Positions 1-13,000 of a DNA stretch of 64,000 bases are shown in pieces. The DNA is taken from assembly GCA_016785225.1 (NCBI GenBank), contig JAFBJZ010000411.1, positions 1,364,001 to 1,428,000 of the forward strand, written 5' to 3'. Position numbers and translations under genes: made by a program. The first letter of the stretch is position 1; every line of letters starts with the position of its first letter. The notes under the pieces are model-generated. The model was not told where the DNA came from and did no database searches. It saw only the letters and a program-made list of their open reading frames with translations. Source of the stretch: Psettodes erumei (Eukaryota; Chordata; Actinopteri; Pleuronectiformes; Psettodidae).

Positions 1-467
1 AAGCCCTGGCAGGGCCCATGCTCCCTGAGATCATGTCTGTTTTATTGGGGGATAAATGTTGCCATTGACATTGTGTTGGGGGAAAGCGGAGCATGGCCAG
101 CCCAGCTCTAATTGGCTGCATTAGCATCATCATTGCAGTACGCCCGCCCCTCCCACTCTGGCTCCATCTCATGTGATTTGATTGGCTGCGTCGGCATTCC
201 AGTGCAATTTACAAGCTACCTCGGGAATTTTTTTCTTCTTTTCCCCCCTTTGCTACTTCAGTTTTTTTTCTTTTCTCTGCCAGGGCCTAACAAGCCTCAG
301 TGTGTGTCCGTGTGTGTGTGTTTTATGTCCAGAGTCTGCTCCAACAGTGTGCCAATACAAAGGGGTTGAGAGTAGTGGAAGATTTGACTGAAACCAAGAG
401 AGAAAAGGAAAAGAATGTATATTTGACAAAAAAATAACATTTGAAGGGGAGAGAAAAGCCTTTAGCT
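1..467. other. intergenic, no gene seen
   Basis: Unique DNA with a short TG-rich run at 299-322 and T-rich stretches. Short frames here look random. Confidence 0.7.
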
Positions 468-1300
468 TTAAAGTGGCACCAGAAAGTATTCAGATACCTT
501 CACTTTGTGAGCACTTTATTGTGTTTGATAATTTTATTTGATAAAATTTGATAAAATACCCACTTTTGCCCATCAATCTACACACATAAACCTAGAATGT
601 AGAAAAAGTAGAGACAAGTTTTGCAAAATTTATTAAAAGTCAAAAACTAACTGGTATCAAACCATTTTAAAGCTCTGATTGTTCCCAGGCACACAGTGGC
701 CTTCATCACCTGGTTATCACCATCCCTGTGATGAAGCACGGTGGTGGCAGTGTGATGCTATGGGGGGACTTCTCAGTGAAAGTGACAGAGATACTGGTTA
801 CAATTGAGGGAATGATGAATGGAGCCAAATATAAAGAGGTCCATGGAGAAAACCTGCCCCAGCGTGCACACAAAAGTTCACCGTTCAGACTATAGCCAAG
901 TCTTTGGGACAAGTCTCCGTCTTTCAGTGGTCCAACCAAAGCCCAGACTTAAACTCCAGAGAACATCTGTGGATTGATCTGAAGATGGCAGTTCACAGAC
1001 ACTTCCTATCCAGTCGGAGGGAGCTCGAGAGCATCTGCCAGGAAGAATGGGATAAACTGCCCAGATCCAGGTGTGCAGCGCTTGTACAGACTTACCCAAG
1101 AAGAGACAAAGCTTTAACTGCTGCCAAAGGGGCTTTAACAGAGCACTGAATTAAGGCTCTAGATGCTTTTGTAAATGAGAAAGTTCAGTTGTGATTTTTA
1201 ATAAATTTGTTTTAAAAAGTGTGTTCTCCTTATAATTTCATTACATCAATTAAATGTACAACACAATAAAGTCTGCCAGAAGTAAAGGGATCCACTGTAA
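468..1300 (+). mobile_element. degraded, internally deleted Tc1-like transposon
   Basis: The left end (AAAGTATTCAGATACCTTC, CACTTTATTGTGTTTGAT, then TTTTGCCCATCAATCTACAC) and the right end (AATAAATTTG, ACAACACAATAAAGTCTG, CCACTGTAAT) follow the layout of the common fish Tc1-like elements, with a weak inverted-repeat relation. Between them lies a broken transposase. The true ends may be off by some bases, since the TA duplications are not clear. Confidence 0.85.
687..1149 (+). pseudogene. Tc1-like transposase fragment
   Basis: Around 687-710 a piece of the N-terminal helix-turn-helix region (HTVAFIT) is visible. It is joined at about 711-718 to a segment from the middle of the protein (VMKHGGGSVMLWGDF, 727 on). 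That frame stops at TAG near 895. A second frame (904-1149) carries the C-terminal QSPDLN..EHLW motif, which keeps the catalytic Glu position of the DD34E family, and ends TAAKGALTEH. Segments that carry both catalytic Asp residues are missing. No activity is possible. Confidence 0.88.
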
Positions 1301-1926
1301 TGGGGAAAGTCATTCTTAAAATCTCATCAGAATCACCTGAAAAATACAGTTGTCATTTTTGCCTGCAGTAGCGATGACAATTTGTGTTTTTGTAAAGTTT
1401 TCTACATGGATCTAGTGTTAATAGAGACACCAACATGATTACAGTGTGCCTGATTTTCAGCATTTATGAACCCTGTTTGAGATACATTCTAATTACATTA
1501 CTAATGTCACCTGAGATATTAATCCAAGTTATTTTCTAACTACAACTGCATAATTTACTCCATCATCCTCTCAGACTCTTCTTTTCACAGCGCCGTCATT
1601 TTTGGCTGTCGGATGATGGCTGAGCCCTTTGAAGCAAAGAGTCAACCCCGAAAGGTATTGATGTCATCCTGCACCTACACGGCACTGTGGAAAATGACAG
1701 GTGGATGGAAGATCCTTATATCCTGGATGTGTGATGACGACAGCTTTATTAATGGACTGCCTGTTCGGCAGTGCAATGTATAAACAGCATCACTCGGGCC
1801 GTTTCAGAAACACACCGTGTGTACACTGCAGTGTGGTACAAGCTAGGAAGAACATATTACTACATTGCAGCAGGGTGCTATTTTAGTGCCTCCAAAGCAT
1901 TGTGCACTAATACCTCCCTCTGGCAA

Positions 1927-1927
1927 C

Positions 1928-1958
<31 letters not shown>

Positions 1959-1966
1959 ACACACAC
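1927..1966. repeat. poly(C)18-(CA)n
   Basis: Eighteen C followed by eleven CA units. Confidence 0.97.
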
Positions 1967-2313
1967 CTCTACCTGCAGGTAAGCAGACAGGCAGGAAGGG
2001 AGAATTTAAAGCAGTGCAACACATCAGCAGACAGAGTACAGAAGTCCGCCCGACTCTCAGTGACTCCAGCTCATTAAATGCAACACACACAGAGTGCCAC
2101 GTGCAAGTTAGGAAATATAAAAACAGATACAGTATAGCCACTTAGCCTAGAGGCTGAGCACATTCATACGCACTCACCCTCACATCTCCATCCCTCCCCC
2201 ACTAACCCCCACACCAACTCTCTCACACAGGAACACAAAAAAAGAGCAAGGAGCTTTGTGGATCTTTTTCTGTAGCCCAGCCATCTTTAATCCCTGTGCA
2301 GGGATTTAGGTAG

Positions 2314-2334
2314 TGGGGTGGGGTGGGGGTGGGG
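2314..2334 (+). repeat. G-quadruplex-prone run
   Basis: Four G-runs of four to five separated by single T. No gene nearby. Confidence 0.85.
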
Positions 2335-2594
2335 TCCTCCAGGGTGAGGGCTTCCCCACCGGTTTTCTGTGACAGCGTTGATCCAAAAAGATTTTTAAAC
2401 CTGAATTGCATTGGCAGCCATTAACACATCAAATCTTACTTTCAAACTTCACAGGCACTAAATTTAACAGCATGCACAACAAGTTTCAATTGTCTGGTCT
2501 GTCATGGTCCTTATGTATTAGATCAAGTGTCTTTCTATTCAGGATGTTATGATTCATTAGAAATCTTAGTCGACAGCCTGAGGCACAGCAGTGC

Positions 2595-2760
2595 TTTGAG
2601 CTAAATGATAACGTGAGCATGCTAACACACGCACAGTGACAATGTTAACATGCTAATGATGGGCAGGTATAAGGAGTATCTCATCCACCATCTTAATTTG
2701 TTTTTGCAAATTAGCTTTAAACACAAAGCACAGCTGAGGCTGATGGAACTGCCTTTTCTT
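2595..2760 (+). repeat. dispersed fish repeat, GCTAACATGCTAA type
   Basis: TTTGAGCTAAATGATAACGT, AGCATGCTAACAC, ACAATGTTAACATGCTAAT and AAACACAAAGCACAGCTGAGGCTGATGG follow a repeat family I recognise as common in percomorph genomes. I cannot name it reliably. The opposite half of the same family appears at 15630-15770 in reverse orientation. Confidence 0.7.
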
Positions 2761-3851
2761 GTTTGGTTTTGTTTTCTTTTTGCAGGTCACTGACACAAAG
2801 CCACAAGAATGTCACTCGAACATCCAAAAGTGGTTTGATGAAAGTATCAGGTTAAGTATGTATTAAGTATACCACACGCAGACAAATCATGCCTACTTAT
2901 TTCAAGATGAATTCAACTCTACTAATCTCAATAAGGTTATAATAACTAGAGCATGACCTTGATTTTATTTACCACACAACCTCAGATATGACACAGTGAA
3001 ACCCTGAGTGTGACTGCTGGCAATGTGTCTGAGGGGCTGCAAAGCAGTTGCACAAAGTGAGAGCTTGTTGTGTTTGAGGCCTGCGTCTCATTTGGCCGCA
3101 CTTCATGGGGACTTCCAGAATAAAGAGGTTTGTTTTCAAAGTGTCTAAACACTGCAAAAGCAAACACATTTGGGTAAAACACATTAATGCGTGACCCAAG
3201 ATCAAAACGTGTGGTTTTTGGTGTTGTAGCGGGATATCATTTACTGCCAAAGAAAAATCTAAATCTTCAGAAAAGACATGTTCAAAAGATGGCATTTGAA
3301 AGGGTGAAAGTTTTTGCTCTTTAAAATAAACTGGAAAAACATCTCTAAACTGTTGCGCTTAATACAATAAATACAATACTATTGAAGTCAGTTATGACTT
3401 AAATTCTGAGAAAATACGTAAATCATGTTAATAAATAAATTTCTCTCACACTTGCTTCATCTGCACCTACGCCACATTCACTTTTCTTCGCATTTATTTA
3501 TAGTGTGGTTCAGACATGGTTTCACAACCTGCTGTGTGTGTGGTTCCCGGTGTGACGAACATCAGGATGAGTAAGCATTCAGCCATTAAAGGATTAAATA
3601 ATTTTCTGCTGCATTGCAGATCAAAGTCTCACCAAACTATCTCATCTATTCCAGGACATCGCCTTTCCTTCTCCATTTAATGATGCATATGAAAAGAAGT
3701 CAATCAGAGGACAATAAAATAGTTAAAGTAGTTCACCATGTGCAGTTATCACATGGGAAAAAATATGTATGACATTAATAACACACACCAATAAATTTTC
3801 CACAGCATATGCCTTTTGAGAGAAGCATAATGATGCCCAAATTGTATTTAT

Positions 3852-3873
3852 ATATATATACACACACACACAA
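3852..3873. repeat. (TA)n(CA)n
   Basis: TATATATATA passing into CACACACACA. Confidence 0.9.
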
Positions 3874-4593
3874 GCTAATGTGGATTTTCTGTGCAATCCA
3901 ACTGAACAATTCTGCAGAACTATAAGGGCTACATACAAACTGTTTTTTTTTTTTATCTCCAGCGCCAGAGTATTTGATGGACTAGCCTCCACATTGCTAC
4001 ACAGGAACATGAGAGGCAGAACTATCCACTATGAACAAAACATATTCATTTTTTGGGGGGATTCTGGTCTGTTCTGAAGGAAGAAAAAAAAGGAGTGAGG
4101 AGAAGAACATAGCAGTTGGGATAAGAGTCAGTTAGAGCGGAGGGAAGGGAGTGTACGGGTGAGTCAGTGAGATTATATGGGGGGAGGAAGGATGGGAGAT
4201 GGAGGTCTGTAATTGGTTGCCTGGAGAGGATTAACCTGTCTGCCTCCAGCCTCTCCCTTCTACCTTAAACAACATGCTATATACCCCCGTTACTGTGGCA
4301 ACTACAATCTCTGCCTCAAACCCCCTATGCTACCTCTTCCTCCCCCCTGCAGCCCCAGCATCTCTTGACTTCTCTTTCACTGTCTTTATCTTGGCTCGCC
4401 CCATAGCTTCATCTCAGCTTCTTTCCTGTTACTGTATTGTCTACCTGTCCAGGTAATCAGAACAGCAGCTACTGTATGCTACATTAGCATCAGAGTTTCC
4501 TGAGTCCCTCACCACAAACACTGTAATTAAAAGATAGGGAAGGGCATCCCCTTCCTTTTATCTCTGGATTTTCATTTACTTTGAGACTTCATA

Positions 4594-4624
<31 letters not shown>
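4594..4624. repeat. (CA)15 microsatellite
   Basis: Pure CA array. Confidence 0.97.
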
Positions 4625-4625
<1 letters not shown>

Positions 4626-7047
4626 GTGTACACATTTCACACACACATACAATCCTTACCTAAGATGTAGCCACAAGGCAAGCAGGAACTAGTTTGTGTG
4701 AGAAACCAAAGCGAGCCAGACACACAGAAACACAGACAAACAGTCCTGTGAAAAGACAAGGGAGCATTCTCGAGGTTCCCACCACTGCGTTGTATGACAA
4801 CACACAATAGGGGAGGAAATGACACCCAGACTACACACACCTTCATCCTGTATGCTGTCTGAACAAACAATTTATGAAGAATCGTAAGATTAATGGATGA
4901 GTGGTTGGCTCAATAACGACAATGAGATGTCAATGACAATTGCACTGCTGGCTATGAAAACACAGGCTCATGAAATGCCAAATGCCCAGACGTGCGCTGC
5001 CTATGAACTGGTATGTGTTATATTCATGCTGTGTATACATTGTAGAAAAAACATGCTTAGAGTGGTGTTGCAGTATTTAAAAATGGTTCCCATCAGTGTA
5101 ATTTGAATGAATACTCTTATCTCTGATATGGTTTACCTTGCTGTAATCTTTGCTAAAATGTGAATTGTATATTCTGTTTTTTGTGTGAATTATTGTTCGG
5201 TGGCAACATTTGATAAAGATCATTTTGTTTTGCAACACTGATAAAAAAATAATAATTGTGAACATCTGATCTTTTATACTGTGACTCTTGTTTCATGTCA
5301 TATAAACCTATACAAGGCTGCAGTAAATGCAATCATTTTTCTGTTGTGCTAATGGGAGCAGCAAAAGACACACAGTGGTGACTGACAACAACCCACCCAT
5401 GAACTTCATGACTGATGTTGGATCAACTAAAGAGGCTGCTGATGATCCATGAAAGTCTGGCTTACAGGGATGAGTTTTAGTCATAGCTGATAGTGTGTTT
5501 CTTTTTCTGTTTTGCTGAGTAACACGTTTTATTCAAACCTGCGCTATATGAAGAGGTGTCGAGAACACCAGCGGAGCATCAAACGTCCCATCAAACTCCT
5601 TTTCTTAGGAGTCGGCTGACTTCTTTCGCCAACACTCAACTCTCTCACATTAACATTTTGGTCTGAGAGTGTGTTATTTTAAGTGTAACTTCATACAGTG
5701 GTCTTAAATTTTGTTTTTATATGTACGTTTGTATGTAAGTGTGGAAGCACAAACTGTAGGTGGATGTGTATGAAGGCATTTTAGATTTCCTTTTTTTGTA
5801 GCAACAGGCACTTGTTGATGTTATACTACATGTTAGTGTAGGTAATTAATATGTCACCCTTTGCTCTTTTGTTGCTGAAGCAATTAAAGAATTCATATGA
5901 ATATCAAAAGACACATTTATATATCAAAAATGGATTTCGTATCTTATCCTACAGTTGGACATGCATTAATACAAGTGTAGCAACACACTTTCCTCACACG
6001 TACACATGGCGCACAGATGCAGATGAGCTTTATTTAAGTATAAATAATTTTCTAGTTGCTACAGTTTAAGTTCATTCTTGTTTTCTCTCTCTATTTCAGT
6101 CTTATTCAGCAAATGTATTTTTAGAGACAGGAATGCTCCACAAACAAGTGTGTAAATAAAGTTAAAGCTAAGAACAAAGAATAAAACCAAATAAAAAGAG
6201 ATGGCTGTGGCCAAGGCTCAATGAAACTGCCATACATTGTTATGGCCTGAGCTGAGACACACAACAGAACCCACACACTCCATCTCAGACCCAAGGATTA
6301 TACTTTTTAAACATCTGTCTTCCCTTCGCCTCCTTCCCTCTCTGTCTTCAGGAGGATGGGATAAACAAGCCAATACGCTTTCAGATCATAAACCATTATC
6401 TTGATCCTTTGCCTGTCTCCTGAGTATGCTGACAGAGATTACAAATTACTAAAATTTGTGTATGATTTTGCTTGGCTGCTTATGGTTTGGTTTTCCCGTG
6501 CATAACCAGATGTGGTTCACATTGCTAGGGCCAAAGATTGTGTTTTAAAGTCTTCATGTATGAGTGGTGGCCTGGAAGGAGCTGTGTAGTGTTGTTGTCG
6601 GTAGGGATGCAGTCAATCTGCAGCACTAATCAAGGAGCCACCCACTTAGCCATATCATTAAGCAGGTGATGAGCCAAACAGCCAACTGGTCAATAAAACT
6701 GATAGAGATAAACATGGTTGAATGAAAAAAAAATCTGTAACAAATTGAAGCCTTGCTGAAGCTAGGGTTGGTCAAGAGATGTAACCATTGTACCTGAAGG
6801 AGACCACCTGAGAGATCTGGGAATCATACAACCCTGTCTCACAGGAATCATGTACATATACCACTAGAACTATCCCCACTTATGTTGTGGTGACAACATA
6901 ATTGCTGGGTGCATCACATTCACTGGCAAGGTGAAACAATACATTTATTAACAGCCCAGAGTCACTAGGCAGTTGTTGAGGCTGGTGGCAAGTGTGCAAA
7001 GTGCACAAATGTCACACCAGAAGCTGGGGATGGTGTTCACAGCTCTC

Positions 7048-7086
7048 TGTGGTTAGGTTTAAATAACAAAAGCACTTTGGTTAAGT
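7048..7086 (+). repeat. second copy of TTAGGTTTA..GCACTTTGGTTAAG repeat
   Basis: About 38 bp match 32080-32118 with only a few differences, same orientation. The B-box-like head is absent here. Confidence 0.65.
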
Positions 7087-10000
7087 AATGTAATGTAAAT
7101 AACCAAGTTGTGTCTGAAGTCACTGTGAACTTTTCCTGCATTAAAGCAGACCACAGTCTTTCCCTTCATTTCACCAAGTCCTGAGAGTGACTAAACATAA
7201 CCACAAAAGATCTTAATAATGCTGTTGTAGTCACTACAAGTGGATATTAAACTGCAAAGGCTGGTGGAGAACTATTACATTGTCTGTGAACATTCTCCTG
7301 GCATGTTCAGTATCAATATTCCAATCATAACATATCTGAGATACATGAGTAGAAAAAAATATCCTGTCACAATTATGTTTCCTTCTAATTGTAGTTTCTG
7401 TTTCAATTCATTGTATATTGATGTGATTTTGACATGGTTCGAATGGAATCATGGTATGCAAAAGATATTAAGCCATTAAGGTTTTACTATTTTGTATATA
7501 GTGTATTGTTATATCAGGGAACAAGTCTTTCATGAAAAGTGCCATAAAGTAATACTTGGTTGTTACGGTTTTTTTTGTTTGCCTGTTTTTTGGTGGGGGG
7601 GTTTTCCAATCACCGTCCAATTTTTGTTGTATTTCCATTAATCTTAACTCTTCACTTGCCTACTTAATTGCTGAAGTACACATTTGCCGGCAAAATTATC
7701 AGCCAGCTAACATGCTAACCAAACAGTGACCTAAACAAGAACACCCAGCTATCCTACTGAAAACCAAACTTGTCAACTCACAATCCAACCAACCAGTCAT
7801 CTGAAGATAGAGACACACAGCAAGCAAAGAAAAAAAAGGTCTGGTCAACAGACAACAAACCAGCCAACCAAACCATCAATCATGCCATCAAACTGCCAGC
7901 ACACCAACCCAACAGCCATCTGGAGCGGAGGCAGTCACACCAGGCAGCCACACCTTGGGGTTTAGCAGCATGCGGTCTTAGACAGAAACCACCACACCAT
8001 GTTTGTCATTACAGTGCCACAGTGTACAATCAAGTGACAGAGATTAACGACATACAGCCCTGGGAGAGATTATGTCTTTGTTTACCCCAAAGAAAACGGC
8101 TATCCATAAAGTGCCAAGCCAAGCCCTAACAGTAGCCCAGTAACGGTACAATACAGGCCTACCTGCTGGGAGTCCTTTAACCTACAGTCCTGATCACATA
8201 TAACCCTGTCACGCAGACCCAAGTCTTACTCTCTTCACAGAGTTAAGTAAATGGTGGAATCTGGATGTGGCAGGAATTTCAGCAATTTACACCATGCAAA
8301 AAGACATTCTGACATACCGTACATCGGCCGACGGTGTGAAATGAAGCAGCTGATCAGACAGCGGAGCACAATTACAAAGTTACACGCCTCAATACACATT
8401 CATTATGTTAAACATAAGACATTCAGCTGTAGATTAGGAGGTAGATAGGAGGTGTAGATTGAATGAATATGGTGTGATTTTGCTGAAAGTAAACTAAATA
8501 GATGTAACTCTGAAGTAAATTAACCATCATGAAGGGCTACTACTACAACTACATATTTTCATTATTGATAAGTCTACCATTATTTTCACAATTAACGGAT
8601 TAACTACTATTAACTACTACTTTCATACTCTGCTGTAGAAGCATCTGCTGTGTCTAAACCACAGAAGCACATGTCAAAATCATGAGGCATTCTGGCAATC
8701 AATGACAAAACACAAGTGTTTTGACAAGAAGATGAAATCAACTGAAAGATATGTGACAGACAGAGTTTAAAGCAGGTTAACAGACTAGCGTATGACTCAT
8801 ATGAGACATAGGCACTCCTTGTAATGGTGATCTACTTCATTGCTCAAAAATCACAATCCCTTTTCAAGCATTCAGACTCAAACATTTTTAAACATGTTTA
8901 TGTCATTTGTAGAATGAAGACTGAGACCTATAACATTAACATGGATCTACCAGTCTAAACAGTGTAGCACTGCAAAGTTTAAAGGAGGAGATTTTCTGCA
9001 CTGTCACACCTCTGTAAAACAAAGTAAGACACTGTTTGAATTGCCGAAATCCACACAATAGAAACATAGACATTCACATCAAACACCTGCAGTCAGCATC
9101 TCCTTTCAGATGATGACTCACTCCTCTTTCAGTTGCTCCCGCAGATCCATGCACTGTCAGATCATAATCAATTTATCACTGCCATCTAATGAGAGCGTGT
9201 TCTGCTTGAGGAGTTTAAGCAAAGCCAGGCGTGACTGCACGGCTCAGACAGAGAAAATAAGCGCCTCCTGTGTGAGCTCTCATGTCAACATGACAACATG
9301 CAGTATTTCACACAATCACCAAACACTTTTGTTTCATGTGGAATCCAGTAAAGCATGAAATGCCGACTTCTGATGATAGCTGATGATGTGTCTCTCCTGC
9401 TCTGTCAGTGGGTCAGGTGAGGTTTTGTGGTCATGGTGGCATGAAGTTAATTGCATCTCCTTGGTTGTGACTAGTGTAGTGTGTTGGGGGAGCAGAGAAC
9501 TGTGTGAGGTCTGGTCATGAAAAAAAGGAGAATGAATAAGTCTTTTTAAGTCTATTGAAGGTTTTTGGCCCTGTGACTCACACAGCCCATACACATTACA
9601 TTACCGAGATCATCGCAGTAGTGTCTTTACGTATACAGAAACGGATGCTTCATATGACTACACAATGTTCAGAAAGTTGAAAACTGCAAGTGAAATATAT
9701 AATGTAAACTAAATTGCTAACAATCATCTTTTTTGGATTACTTTTCAGTCTTGTCAAGGACACACTATGTCTTGCATTGACACTGAATGTTTGCACTGGA
9801 CATAAATGCTGAGATGCAAAATTATTCAGTTTGACGGGAATTCCTGGCTGCACCTTGTCTTGTATCAGTGCTAACCAACTAGCTAACTACCATTAATACT
9901 GATAATGTTCATGATAATTCAACTTGTAGTATTTCTACTATTACTGCAGGATTAACAGTGTCTTTGCAGTATGTCAGACTATGGGGGTGGTGAGCAGGTT

Positions 10001-13000
10001 GGGAAGTGGTGAAAACACTGTATGGAAAAAAGAGAAAAGAAATGGCTCCAACTTCTTTTAGCATGTTTATTTAGCAACCAGTTTGGGTTTGTTTGTTTTT
10101 TGGCCAATGCACCTGCTTGGTCACAAGTGTTTGCTCTAAAAAATCAAATGTCAAAATTGGCTGTTAGAATTTGAGACAGGGTGCTTTAGATTTAAAAATA
10201 TTTTATTGTTTGGTTTATGTCATTAAATGTCACTTATGTTATTACTACAACTACTAACTAATAAAGGCTGTTTACATTAGTCATGTATGCCTCAAGGGGT
10301 AGAGCACTGTGTAATGTCAATATAAATGTCATGAAGATAGTAATTCTGAATTCAACTGTGCATCAAATGTTACTTCTAACGTTATCAAACACAACATCAG
10401 TAATTCTTGCTAACACCTCCCCTGGTACCTTCTGCAGGCCCAGCCCTGTTTAATGTTCTGGATGAGAGGTAGTGTTTGTGAATGCTGCCAACGCAGGGAA
10501 AGACCCACCTGGTCAGCCTTGCTGCAGGTTGGGTCATGTCCTGCTCTCAGGTGGGACACATCACTGAGGAAACGCTCACAGAAAGATGATGGATGCGAGA
10601 GGACAGTCATATTCTCTGTTAGCACTTTTTTCCTCAGAGTCTGTGAAAATGGGGATCAGCGGGATCAATCAGGTGTGATACCAACTGCTTTTGCTGCTAA
10701 CGAGGCTACTATTTCTACCCCTGCTACCTTTACCACTGCTGCCACTGATACTGTTCATACTGCTTTTATAATACCATCATTTTGCTTTTTCCCCCCAACT
10801 GAGAAAACAACCTGGGACTGAGTGTGTTGCTCAAAGATACTTCGACACATTGACAAGATGAGCTATAGGGATCAAACTACCAACCCTGTGAACTCCGACC
10901 CACCCCAGCCACAGCCCCTGCTACCACAACCACTTCTGTTATTACATCTTGTACTACTACTATTTTTTCAGTTCATATTGTTCAGACATAATTGCTGCAA
11001 CGATTTCTACCTTGACTGCCCAGCGCAGTGTGTGTTATCACACTTACAAACATGCACACTTAAAGCATGACAAATAACTTCCCCTGCCGTGGCCTTGTTT
11101 GCCCCCTTGCCCTTTACAATGCAGCTAATCCGTGGATTCACCAGAGATCCCTTTATGCATTCTCCATGAGTGGAGGTCCACAGGTCTGAGCACAGGAAAC
11201 CTAACTGCCCCCCCTGAGACCAGCCTAAACAAGAGAGCCCGGGCCTGTCAATTACCCATAGGAGTTGGTACACCAAAGCATATCGGCCGTTGCCGACATA
11301 CACATGCACACACCCGTTCTCTGCATGCTGGCAGAGGAGCACTGGCATTATGGATATGTATGACACATGCATACGCACACAATCACACACCCAGACAGCT
11401 GTGATTTCCCCAGGTAGCTGCCCTAAGCCTGTAGAGAGAGGATTTGTCGGACGGCCTTGTTTAACACAGATGTCAAAATGAGCGCATTGCGGCACGGTGG
11501 GAGGAGGATGAAGTTGATTTTTGAGATGTTCATCTCACGCTGCTCTTGATTGACAGGGAGACAAGCTCTCAGTTTAACCCAACATGTCTGACAGAACATC
11601 TCCTGAATGATAAAGTGGTAACACAACTCAATTTAAGCAGCTGTTTAAGAGGTTTTGTGGGGTGAAAAGGAGGTTTTGCATTTATATTTGCCACAGTGTT
11701 TGGTGGCCTACTTGGGCTCAGGAGGCTAAGGGAAACTTATAATAATTTTTGGACACCCTAGCAGCACAGATCTGGGGATGACAGTGTTGTGTTGGTTGAT
11801 TGGTTGGATCCGCCACTTTGGTCCAGACAATACCTGATTAGCTACTACATTGTGAAGCTCTTATACTGTGGCTCACGTTCTCAAACCAGTCACACTGGCA
11901 AAGTCCATATGCACATCCTCAACAGACATCCAGGTCCCTTGCTCAACTCCCAGCCAGCCAGACATGTACTGATTATCAATCCCCTAACATCTCTCCTGCA
12001 TTTCCTGCCAATGTTCATTGTGGTTATCAAAGGAAAAAAACGATTTCCAATTGCTAAAGACAAAGTTTGGGTGCCTTTAACTTTGTGGATGTGTATATCT
12101 CGAGGATGTTGAGGAAAATTCAGGGTTTCATCAAAGTCTTTCATATTCATCCTCTTTGGAACAACATTTTATGGAAATCCATCAAGTAAGTGCTAAGTTT
12201 CGACCAAAGTACTATACAGACTGACTGAAAGATTGGCATTTCCATCCCGAGAGCCACTCCGCCAACATAGCTAAAGATGGGACTGAATGCTACATGATTG
12301 GTGTATTGATGACATGCTGTAGTTATATATAACTTGTTGGCACACAATGGAATAGTAAAATATAAAAGTAATAGTAAAGTATTTTGGGAAGGGGTTGCCT
12401 GTGAGTTTTTTAATCCACCAATAAGCAGTTTCCACATCTTGGAAAAGTGACTTTGCTCCCATAAGAAAAATTCAGCAAAAAAGAAAAAAACTCAACATGA
12501 TTTTGTCCTTGTGACTTTGTCAAATAGTTAGACACTGCCTGGGGAAAACTTTTTGACCTGTCACCTCCCAGGCCTGAAGCGCCGCTGTGAGGAATTCCAC
12601 CTTAATGAACTCCTCTGACTGTCTGGAGCGTGGGATGCATGAGAAATGTCTGGAAGGAAAGAAAACTTAGAGAGGTAATCTCCCCTTCCGTCTACTGCTT
12701 TTTGGTTACACTCACAAACGCTGCGTGGAGAAAAAAATAAAATGCTCAGCCCCCCAGGAGGGGAAGCAAACCAGACAATGATGTGCAGCAGCTTAACAAA
12801 GCACCTGTCTGACAAAGACAGATAGACAACTCCCAGAAAAACATACAAACAAAACACCAGAAGCTGTCCTGTTCTGTGCCTCCACAAATGAGGCAGAAAG
12901 AGAAAAAGTCTTTAACTCACTGCTGCTCATCCAAATTGGTGTGAAAGGAGAAAGGGCGAGAAAGCAGCATAACAGCGTAACAAAATGAGTGTGGGAAATT

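Larger units (their letters stand above)
1301..7047. other. intergenic desert
   Basis: AT-rich unique DNA apart from the repeats listed. No frame shows a domain and no splice-flanked conserved exon was seen. 4080-4270 is purine-rich. Confidence 0.7.

Noticed and set aside
11007..11495. 162-codon minus-strand frame
   Set aside because: No domain. It competes with frames on the + strand and lacks splice or promoter context.
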